This document shows positions 9,389 to 17,171 of a stretch of 64,000 bases of DNA, one piece after another. Numbering within the stretch: position 1 is the stretch's first letter; the number at the start of each line of letters is the position of its first letter. The stretch spans positions 434,001-498,000 of the forward strand of contig NZ_JABGNA010000002.1 in NCBI RefSeq assembly GCF_013149275.1. The letters run 5' to 3'. The notes beneath the pieces are model-generated. The model was not told the origin of the DNA, searched no databases, and worked only from the letters and a program-made list of their open reading frames with translations. Source of the stretch: Mucilaginibacter sp. SG564. GTDB lineage: Bacteria; Bacteroidota; Bacteroidia; Sphingobacteriales; Sphingobacteriaceae. The position numbers and the translations under genes were made by a program.

Positions 9389-10069
9389 CTATTTTGTTTG
9401 ATAAAAAAGTACCCTGTCTATCACCTGTATGGCCCCGTTTAAGGCCAAAATGTTGCTGGTGCGCACACTCACATAAGCTACCGAATTGGAAAAATCATTT
9501 AACCGCATGGTAAAGTTCTGATCATTATTAACCCGCAGGGTCATGATCGATGTGGGGTTCAGCGGATCGTAATTTAACGGCTGAAGCGTTGTGGCTACCA
9601 CATTGGTAGGTGTTAAATTGTTAAATGAATACGCCCCCTGTACTATTAAATACAACAGATAATTTTTTACCTGTTCCTTGGGGTAATCGCTCCATTTGGT
9701 GGCCGGTTTGCCGTTTACCAGGTATTTACCCCAGTAACAATCGGCAGTGATCACCTTGTTTGATAGCCTGTAAACGGCGTCGTTATGCAGAAATATAAAA
9801 GTGCAATCGGTTTTGATATACAAATTGGTATCAATACCGGAGTATTCGATAGCCTGGCGCATCAGCTTAAACACCGTATCTTTCCCGGCAAAGTTGTAGC
9901 TGCGCTCCTTGATATACTGCCAGGCGGTTTTATTGATATGCGGATCGAGCACATAGGGGTGATAATCGGCATTTTCCTGCAATTTTAATCCGGCCAGGTT
10001 ACAGCCAGCCATACTTATTAAAAGGCCCATACATGCAAGCCATACAATTGCTTGTTTCATCGTTTTCAT
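9389..10069 (-). CDS. FAS1 (fasciclin)-domain lipoprotein
   Basis: A 226-residue lipoprotein with lipobox MAGC (Cys23). The mature part resembles a single FAS1 domain: TVFKLMRQAIEYSGI near the front, CTFIFLHNDAVYRL in the middle, and the closing strand NGAIQVIDRVLFY that is the hallmark of the fold. It sits directly downstream of SusD (10 bp), the place usually taken by SusE/SusF-like glycan-binding lipoproteins. An accessory role in glycan binding or adhesion at the cell surface is therefore inferred. The sequence is divergent, so the domain call rests mainly on its last third. Confidence 0.75.
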   Translation of the reverse strand: MKTMKQAIVWLACMGLLISMAGCNLAGLKLQENADYHPYVLDPHINKTAWQYIKERSYNFAGKDTVFKLMRQAIEYSGIDTNLYIKTDCTFIFLHNDAVYRLSNKVITADCYWGKYLVNGKPATKWSDYPKEQVKNYLLYLIVQGAYSFNNLTPTNVVATTLQPLNYDPLNPTSIMTLRVNNDQNFTMRLNDFSNSVAYVSVRTSNILALNGAIQVIDRVLFYQTK

Positions 10070-10079
10070 TTGCTATAAA

Positions 10080-11528
10080 TTAATAAGGTGGATTTTGAGT
10101 GAGCTTGGTATTGGCATTCAATACATTTTGGTTTATAGGCCAGTATATTTTGCGGACATCGCCAAAACCTGTTGGCGGAAATCCTTTTAACGTTTGCCGT
10201 ATTTTAATTAAAGGATCCATGGTCGAAACGATAATACCGTTACGTTGCAGATCGAACCAGCGTTTGGCTTCGCAAAATAATTCCAGTTGGCGCTCACGCA
10301 GAATGCCGTTTCCATTTACCGGGTTGCCGTATAACATATCATCGGCACTGGCAAAATCACTTGCCTGATAGGCGGGTAAACCTGCCCGGGTATGCACCAT
10401 GTTTAAATAAACGAGCGCGTTGGCCAGGTCGCCTGTCCGGTTTAAGGCCTCGGCCCGTAAAAGGTAGATATCCGCCAGGCGGTACAGCGGGAACAGCAAG
10501 TTGGCCTGCGGCGAATTAGGATAGATCTGGTTGCCATTCTTATCCAGATTAGGGGCGTAATACTTCCATATTTTATCGTGGTTGTTCACTTTAAAATCAA
10601 TGCTCTGGGCGCCACGTATATCGGCAGTGGTGGTTGTAAAATAGGTCCACAATGCCGGGTCAACGGCAAAATCGCTGTTGGTATCGCCAGCCCCTATTTC
10701 CTGCGATGTTTTATTACCGCCATCAACCGTAAAATCCCAGTTCAAACTCCAGATATCTTCTTTAGAATTTGTGGGCGATGTAAAGATGTTTTTCCAGGTG
10801 GCTGTAGGCTCCAGGCTGTAGCGTTTTAATGCCAGCAGCTTATCGCACCATGATAAAGCATTGGCATAATCATGGTTATACATATAAACATCCATCAGCA
10901 TGGCTGCTATGCCTCCCGAATTCACGTTCCAGACAACCGCTGCGGTTTTATCAGACAAGTCATAAGCTTTTAACAGATCGGGCAGGATCTCATTTTTCAT
11001 GATATCAGCCGCCGGGGTTACGCCTTTATAGGGATCGGTGCTCAGATCTTCGTAGGGCTGTGTCCATAGTGGAACATTGCCCCAAAGTCGTATCAACCAG
11101 AAATAACAGTAAGCCCTGATACTCAATGCCTGGGCCTGCAGATCATTGGAGGTAGCCGCATCAATTACCGGAATAGTCGGGATGTATTTTATAGCAAAGT
11201 TGGCCCGACTGATAGTGGTGTAGATCAGGGTCCAGTCGGCCCCATTTGTGCTGGGTGTTAGCACGTTGATCGCCAACGGCAGGGCGTCGTTATACGTTGG
11301 GTGAAAAGTGAGATTATCGCTCCGCCCGTCGCCCCAATAAATGAACTGGCTGTTGAACATATCCTGGATACCGTCATATATACCCGCAACGCCTGCTTTG
11401 GCGTCATCGGCGTTTTTCCAGAATTTATCACTTCCTAACTGACTTTTAGGGGGCTGATCCAACAGCTTTTTACAGCCCGATACGGTGATCAGCAAGGTTA
11501 AAAAAGTAACGCTTAATATTTTTTTCAT
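10080..11528 (-). CDS. RagB/SusD-family nutrient-binding lipoprotein
   Basis: The 482-residue protein has a lipobox ending in SGC (Cys19) followed by KKLLDQPPKSQLGSDKFWKNADDAKAG, typical of SusD mature N termini. Tetratricopeptide-like helices follow, and the end has the diagnostic RERQLELFCEAKRWFDLQR and a last segment ending LTQNPPY. SusD proteins form the lid over the SusC channel and bind the glycan at the outer membrane. It lies 11 bp after the SusC gene, as expected for the pair. Confidence 0.95.
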   Translation of the reverse strand: MKKILSVTFLTLLITVSGCKKLLDQPPKSQLGSDKFWKNADDAKAGVAGIYDGIQDMFNSQFIYWGDGRSDNLTFHPTYNDALPLAINVLTPSTNGADWTLIYTTISRANFAIKYIPTIPVIDAATSNDLQAQALSIRAYCYFWLIRLWGNVPLWTQPYEDLSTDPYKGVTPAADIMKNEILPDLLKAYDLSDKTAAVVWNVNSGGIAAMLMDVYMYNHDYANALSWCDKLLALKRYSLEPTATWKNIFTSPTNSKEDIWSLNWDFTVDGGNKTSQEIGAGDTNSDFAVDPALWTYFTTTTADIRGAQSIDFKVNNHDKIWKYYAPNLDKNGNQIYPNSPQANLLFPLYRLADIYLLRAEALNRTGDLANALVYLNMVHTRAGLPAYQASDFASADDMLYGNPVNGNGILRERQLELFCEAKRWFDLQRNGIIVSTMDPLIKIRQTLKGFPPTGFGDVRKIYWPINQNVLNANTKLTQNPPY

Positions 11529-11539
11529 ATCTCGATGAA

Positions 11540-14500
11540 TTAGAAATTAACATTTATACCAAACCCAACCTCGCGCCTGCGCGGATAGCGGCCATTATCA
11601 TTACCCGGTGTAAGCGCCGAGCTGGAAGAAAATTCAGGATCATACCATGTATAATTTGTCCAGGTAAGCAAGTTGGCGCCGTATACATAGGCCCCTATGT
11701 TTTTGAGCTTATACCGCGATGCCAGGTTGGCGGGCAGATTATAAGTAAGCTTGGCATAACTCAGCCTGATGAACGAGGAGTTTTCCAGGAACCGGGTTTG
11801 TGTTCCGGGGAAATTAGCGGTGGAGTTTTTGCGGCCCATGTAAGGGATATCGGTAATATCGCCCTGCTTTTTCCAGGAATTATAGGTGGTATTATTATCA
11901 GCCACAATACCCGATGTAGCCAGGTTATCCAGTGTTTGCCGCGGACTGTCATAGATCTGGCCACCCCAGGTAGTGTTCAGGGTAAATGATAAGGTAAACT
12001 GTTTGTAGTTTATGGTATTGATGATAGACGCGTAGAATGATGGCTGCGCGTTACCCAATACCTGGCGGTCATTGGCATCAATAACACTGTCCTTTTTAAC
12101 ATTGTCAAATATCATGTCGCCGCCAAGCAGTAAAGCGCCGCCTGCATACATGTGGTGTACGGTACCGCTATAAGTTTGCCCGTTCAGCGTATATTTTTGA
12201 GCGGTTTTACCATCGGCGGATACCCCTACTGGTGTCAGTCTGTTCCAATTGCCATCATAAGCGTTGGAGGCATCATACTGGTAAACCCCCAAGCCTTTGT
12301 AGCCATAAAAATCGCCGATCTTTCCACCTTCCTGCACCAGGTAAGTAGCTCCTCCCGAAGTTGCCAGGAAGGGCTGATGATTGTACAGGCTCTTGATGCG
12401 GTTGCGCTCAATGGTGAGGTTGGCTCCAATGTTCCAGTTAAAGTTTTTGAGGGCCAGCGGTGTTGCATTAATCGAAAGCTCAAACCCTTTATTGGTAACG
12501 TCTCCCACATTTACATATACATTGGTAAAACCTGTTTCAACCGGGATATTACGCTGGTAAAGCAGGTTTTTGGTTGTCTTTTTGTAGTAATCGGCGGTTA
12601 CATTCAACCTTGAATTGAAAAATTGCAGATCGAGCCCGATGCCTTTTTGGATGTTACTTTCCCATTTCAATTGAGAGTTGCCAAACTGGTTGCTTAATAC
12701 CACACCGTTTACAGCATTATAAAAGGAAGAGCCAAAAGTATAGATCAGCAAATTAGAGTTAGATGGGATACGGTCGTTACCTACTTCACCATAATTTACA
12801 CGGAGCTTGGCATCATTCATCACTTTTTTTGCCCAGCCCATAAATGGCTCATCGGTAAATCGCCAAGCTGCAGATGAGCCGTAGAAATCGCCATATTTAT
12901 TATCCTTACCAAACCTTGATGAACCGTCTTTTCGGTAAACAACATTGAACATGTAGCGGCTTTTATAATTATAGGTAGCCCGGGCGTAAAGTGATTCACG
13001 GCTGGTTGAGCCCGCATCGGTACCGGTATTGGTTTGGTCAATAGTGCCATAAACGTTGGAGGTGTATATAGTTTCGTTGGCCGAATTTGAACCAGCTATT
13101 TTAAAACTGTTGTTCTGTGTTTTTTCGGCACTTACACCCGCCACTGCTGTTATGGAGTGGTTGCCAAATGTTTTAGCCCAGTTTAAAAATCCCTGGTAGG
13201 CCCAGTTGGTATTAACCGCAAAACTTTCCCTGCCCGAGTTAACCAAAGGGTTGGCGCTGCTTAGCAACTTAGGATCAAAAAACACATTATGCGGTGTTGA
13301 TAAACCAAAGTCGAAATTATTGGTCAGTCGCAGATCTTTGGTTATTGTATAATCGATCTGGTTAAACAGGTCGCCGTTATACGTATTGGTTTGGTTAATC
13401 TCGAGCAAAGCAACCGATAGTTGGTTACGCCGTCCGCTAATGTAACCCGTTAAAGTGCCGTCGGGATAATATAAAGCTAAGTTTGACGGTCGCTGGAAGG
13501 CCTGGTTAATGGTATTCCCCTCGTTGATATTGTTATTGGTATTATACCCGAATGACAGGCGGTTACTGTATTTAAATCGGGGGGATACCTGGTAATCGAG
13601 GTTAAACCGAGCCTGCAATGTTTTCGCGTAGCTGTTAACGATAAGCCCCTGATCATTAATGTACCGGATACTGGAATAGTACTGCACACTTTTTTCGCCC
13701 CCGCTTACACCAAAGTCAAGGATATCCCGCTTGGCTGTCTGGGTGATTACATCCTGGTTGTCGTTATCGGAGTTAAAAACAACGTTTAGTGAATCATTGG
13801 TGGTTGTGGGTTTGTCGGGACTTGCTCCGTTATATAAATTCCGCTCAATACGCAGGTCCCTGGAGTTTGGCTGCTCCAGTTTGTGCGCCATTACGCCAAA
13901 GATGCGGGCATACTGGGCATTGATGAGAGGCTTACCTGCCCTGCCCCGTTTAGTAGTGATCAGGATAACACCATTTGCCGCTTGCGAGCCATAAATAGCT
14001 GCCGATGCCGCGTCTTTTAACACCTCGATGGATTGGATATCATTGGGGTTTACATTATCGGCGCTTTGACTTAAAATACCGTCGATCACGAATAACGGTG
14101 CGTTGCCCGCGCTCGAAAATGTTGATCCGCCGCGGATCTGGATAGAGCCTGTCGCTCCCGGTTCGCCCGAATCATTGATAACCAGCACACCTGATGCCTG
14201 TGATTGCAAGGCATCTATCAGATTGATCGGGTGGCGTTCTTCAATCTGTTTGGCGGTTATGGTTGATATAGCACCGGTGAGGTCGCGCTTGGCTACCGAC
14301 TGACCATAACCCGTTACAACAACTTCACTTAAATCGGTCGCCGACTCTTTTAATGTCACATTAATGGTTTTACGATCGCCTACAGGAATCTCTGTCGCAA
14401 CATAACCAACCGACGAAAACACCAGTATCGCATTGTTGTCGGCCACATTGATCAGGAACTTTCCATTACCGTCAGTAAGAACGCCAATCTGCGTACCTTT

Positions 14501-14944
14501 TATTTTTACACTTACACCGGGCAAGGGGCCTTTGGAGTCGCTCACCACTCCGGATATGGAAATCGGTGCTGATTGCAGCCTTTTATCGGTAATGATAACC
14601 AGGTTATTTCCGTTCAGTTTGTAGGTAAGATTTGTTTGTGACAACAACATTTCCATCACCTCAACAATGGAGGCATTGCTCAGATCAACCTTACCAATGA
14701 GCTTTGAGCTCAAAGCATCATCGTTATAAACAAAGCGATAGCTGCTTGCCTTTTCCACTTCGGCAAGTGCTTTCTTTATCGAAACATTATGCAGGTTAAT
14801 ATTGATCTTATCCTGCCCGTAGCCTTTTGAAAAAACCTGAAAGGATGATATCACGATCAGGATAAGGGTACACTTTGTCATGAGGAATATTTTTATAAGG
14901 CATTGCAACCGCATATGGCTTATGCGGCAAGCATTTTTTTTCAT
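11540..14944 (-). CDS. SusC/RagA-family TonB-dependent transporter with STN domain
   Basis: A 1134-residue outer-membrane transporter. Behind a long N-terminal export region it has a secretin/TonB short N-terminal (STN) domain at about 48-118 (INLHNVSIKKALAEVEKAS). Next come a carboxypeptidase-regulatory-like domain at about 128-198, the SusC signature LSEVVVTGYG (205-214), the plug (about 215-335, with IQIRGGSTF and LFVIDG), and a beta-barrel ending in FGINVNF. The STN domain usually means the receptor signals to a FecR anti-sigma factor, and such a pair lies immediately upstream. It would import oligosaccharides together with the SusD protein. Confidence 0.96.
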   Translation of the reverse strand: MKKNACRISHMRLQCLIKIFLMTKCTLILIVISSFQVFSKGYGQDKININLHNVSIKKALAEVEKASSYRFVYNDDALSSKLIGKVDLSNASIVEVMEMLLSQTNLTYKLNGNNLVIITDKRLQSAPISISGVVSDSKGPLPGVSVKIKGTQIGVLTDGNGKFLINVADNNAILVFSSVGYVATEIPVGDRKTINVTLKESATDLSEVVVTGYGQSVAKRDLTGAISTITAKQIEERHPINLIDALQSQASGVLVINDSGEPGATGSIQIRGGSTFSSAGNAPLFVIDGILSQSADNVNPNDIQSIEVLKDAASAAIYGSQAANGVILITTKRGRAGKPLINAQYARIFGVMAHKLEQPNSRDLRIERNLYNGASPDKPTTTNDSLNVVFNSDNDNQDVITQTAKRDILDFGVSGGEKSVQYYSSIRYINDQGLIVNSYAKTLQARFNLDYQVSPRFKYSNRLSFGYNTNNNINEGNTINQAFQRPSNLALYYPDGTLTGYISGRRNQLSVALLEINQTNTYNGDLFNQIDYTITKDLRLTNNFDFGLSTPHNVFFDPKLLSSANPLVNSGRESFAVNTNWAYQGFLNWAKTFGNHSITAVAGVSAEKTQNNSFKIAGSNSANETIYTSNVYGTIDQTNTGTDAGSTSRESLYARATYNYKSRYMFNVVYRKDGSSRFGKDNKYGDFYGSSAAWRFTDEPFMGWAKKVMNDAKLRVNYGEVGNDRIPSNSNLLIYTFGSSFYNAVNGVVLSNQFGNSQLKWESNIQKGIGLDLQFFNSRLNVTADYYKKTTKNLLYQRNIPVETGFTNVYVNVGDVTNKGFELSINATPLALKNFNWNIGANLTIERNRIKSLYNHQPFLATSGGATYLVQEGGKIGDFYGYKGLGVYQYDASNAYDGNWNRLTPVGVSADGKTAQKYTLNGQTYSGTVHHMYAGGALLLGGDMIFDNVKKDSVIDANDRQVLGNAQPSFYASIINTINYKQFTLSFTLNTTWGGQIYDSPRQTLDNLATSGIVADNNTTYNSWKKQGDITDIPYMGRKNSTANFPGTQTRFLENSSFIRLSYAKLTYNLPANLASRYKLKNIGAYVYGANLLTWTNYTWYDPEFSSSSALTPGNDNGRYPRRREVGFGINVNF

Positions 14945-15104
14945 AATTTAGTCTTTAGGTTACTTGAATTATTGGTTTTAAGACGACTCGTAATTTTGAA
15001 GGACCAAACCGCGGGGGATGCGTCAACATTCTCCGCTTTTTGGTTTTAAGGTGTTTTATGTATCGGTTTTAATCATATGCGCTTTGTTTTAAGGTTAATG
15101 GGGT

Positions 15105-16184
15105 TTAATAAATAGTCACTTTATCGTTATCAATTAAAAAGTTAAAATTGCTGGTGGCCTTAAGCGCATCCAGGGCTGTGGCCAGTGATTCTTTGGTAAA
15201 CTTTCCGCTAAACTTTTTCTGTTTTAGCTCTTCGTTTTTAAAGGTGATCGAAACACCGTACCACCGCTCCATTTTTTTGGCCACATCATCAAAGTATTCA
15301 TCATCAAATACCAGCTTATTTTCTAGCCATTGGGCCTCGGCCGGTAACGAATCATTTTGCTCATGATGCAAGGCGCTTAGTGTTATAAGGGTGTTATTAT
15401 CACCGTTACTGTGCACATTTTTATTGGGTAATGTTAGTTTTTCGGAGGGTTTTAAGATGATCTTATGATCGGGGTTTGATACCGGGGTAAGCTCTATCCT
15501 CCCCCTGATCAATGAGGCTTCGGAAGTATTATCATTGGCATATGCCCGCACATTAAACGCGGTACCCAGAACCTTTATCTGCATGGTTGTGGTATTTACA
15601 ATAAAGGGGTGCTCACTATCCTTTACCACGTCGAAAAAGGCCTCGCCGGTTAGGCGTATTTCGCGATATTTATTGCCATAGTTTGTTCCATAAAATATTT
15701 CGCTGCCGGCATTTAGCCATACTTTGGAACCATCGGGTAATATTATTTTACTGATGCCGCCCAGCGGAGCCGCTATCTGGTAAGTTTTACCCGAGTTATT
15801 CCCGCTAAAATTTCGCCAATAAAAAAGTGACAATAGGCCAAATACCAAACATGCTGCCGCCGCGGATAACCAGAGCGGATTGTGCCAGATGTTCTTCATT
15901 TTTGCCGGGGTATCTGTTTTATCTTCCGGCCCCTGAAAACTATCAGTATGTGAATCATCCACTTCCAACCTGCTTTCCAGGCGGTCCCATTTTTCCTGTA
16001 ATTTGTGCGAAATAAAGCGGGGCGGCCGATCAGGGTTTTGTTTCCACAGGGCCTCCAAAACCTGTATGGAGTATGCATCGGCCCAGGGTTGAGCAAGTAA
16101 TATATCCAACTGCCGAAGCTCGTCGGCAGTAGCTTCGTTATTCAGTTTCTTTCCTAAAAGTATCCAAAGAGTTTCCTGGTCCAT
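15105..16184 (-). CDS. FecR-family anti-sigma factor
   Basis: The start is taken at the ATG at 16184 (MDQETLW, 359 residues), since the upstream alternative at 16205 is TTG and the family normally begins with such a short helix. A cytoplasmic N-terminal helical part is followed by one transmembrane segment (around WLSAAAACLVFGLLSLFYW), a FecR domain (PLGGISKIILPDGSKVWLNAGSEI) and a C-terminal DUF4974 domain (KKFSGKFTKESLATAL, then NFNFLIDNDKVTIY). It would hold the neighbouring ECF sigma factor until SusC reports substrate through its STN domain. A 160-bp gap to susC leaves room for the sigma-dependent promoter. Confidence 0.93.
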   Translation of the reverse strand: MDQETLWILLGKKLNNEATADELRQLDILLAQPWADAYSIQVLEALWKQNPDRPPRFISHKLQEKWDRLESRLEVDDSHTDSFQGPEDKTDTPAKMKNIWHNPLWLSAAAACLVFGLLSLFYWRNFSGNNSGKTYQIAAPLGGISKIILPDGSKVWLNAGSEIFYGTNYGNKYREIRLTGEAFFDVVKDSEHPFIVNTTTMQIKVLGTAFNVRAYANDNTSEASLIRGRIELTPVSNPDHKIILKPSEKLTLPNKNVHSNGDNNTLITLSALHHEQNDSLPAEAQWLENKLVFDDEYFDDVAKKMERWYGVSITFKNEELKQKKFSGKFTKESLATALDALKATSNFNFLIDNDKVTIY

Positions 16185-16246
16185 TGTTTTTAGCTTCAGT
16201 AACAAGGACAGGGAAAAATGAAAACACCCCAGTGAAAAAATGAAAA

Positions 16247-16834
16247 TTAATTGGCCGATGCCTTTTTGAATACTTTTTTATGATGACCAGGCGAAGTTGA
16301 AATAGCCGCCGCTATAGCTTTAAGCGCATTGCCCATATGGTATTCTACCGTTTTGGAGGATATATTGAGTATTTCTGCTACGTTCCTGTACTTCAGGTGA
16401 TCTTCTTTGACCAGTTTAAATACCAATTTACATTGTTCGGGCAGGCGATGTATGGCCTCATTAATAACTTTAGCAAGCTCGGCAGTGATCAGTACATCTT
16501 CAACAGAGGCATTAATATCCTTTAATTCAAACCCAACAGATTCAATGTCGACATATACGATACGGTTTGCCTGGTTATAGTTAAGCGACTGGTTTTTTAC
16601 AGCTACGTACAAGTAAACCGTTAAGTTATTTACCTCGCTTAATTTGGCCCGGTTTGCCCACGCTTTTACAAATACATCGTCAACAATTTCTTCGGCTACT
16701 TCCGTTAGTTTTACAAAAGAACAAGCCAGTTTCAAGAGGCGCTCATAATACAAAAAGTAGATCTTTTGAAAAGCGACAAGATCACTATCACGCGCTATTT
16801 TTTCCAATAGCTCTTTAAGGTCAATGTTTAACAT
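16247..16834 (-). CDS. ECF RNA polymerase sigma factor (Bacteroidota FecI-like)
   Basis: A 195-residue sigma-70 family protein with region 2 at about 20-88 (AFQKIYFLYYERLLKLA, EEIVDDVFVKAW) and region 4 at about 120-182 (VINEAIHRLPEQCKLVF, YRNVAEILNISSKTVEYHM). It lacks regions 1 and 3, as ECF factors do. It stands 62 bp upstream of the FecR start on the same strand, making a sigma/anti-sigma pair that probably drives the adjacent susC-susD operon. Confidence 0.94.
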   Translation of the reverse strand: MLNIDLKELLEKIARDSDLVAFQKIYFLYYERLLKLACSFVKLTEVAEEIVDDVFVKAWANRAKLSEVNNLTVYLYVAVKNQSLNYNQANRIVYVDIESVGFELKDINASVEDVLITAELAKVINEAIHRLPEQCKLVFKLVKEDHLKYRNVAEILNISSKTVEYHMGNALKAIAAAISTSPGHHKKVFKKASAN

Positions 16835-17171
16835 GTATAATCAGGTTTGAACTGGTGCATTTACGTTGGAGAAATGCTGGTAATTGGTTAACCTAATTTA
16901 GGCCTGAAAAACAGCGCAGAAATAAACTATATTGACTAAATACTAACTTGTATTTACAATTTTATCAAAGATGATCGCCTAACTATCATTCTGTAATGAC
17001 TCTGGCTCAATCATGTATGTATCAACATATAACTGCCCATGGCATAACTATTTAACCCGGTAAATTAAGCCAATGTTAAGTTTCGGTTATTGAATCTGTT
17101 AGGACTTAATTATTCAGTTTTTCTCCAGTATTCCACAGGTTTCTTTGCGGAAAATCAAAAATCCGTAGTCC
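16835..17171. promoter_or_regulatory. Divergent intergenic region, ECF sigma gene versus TonB receptor
   Basis: 337 bases without a gene, AT-rich, between two divergent transcription units. A possible rightward -7 element of the Bacteroidota type (TTTCTTTG, about 17143-17150) lies shortly before the receptor ATG. It lacks the leading TA, so it is only suggestive. No strong hairpin or repeat was noticed. Confidence 0.35.
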
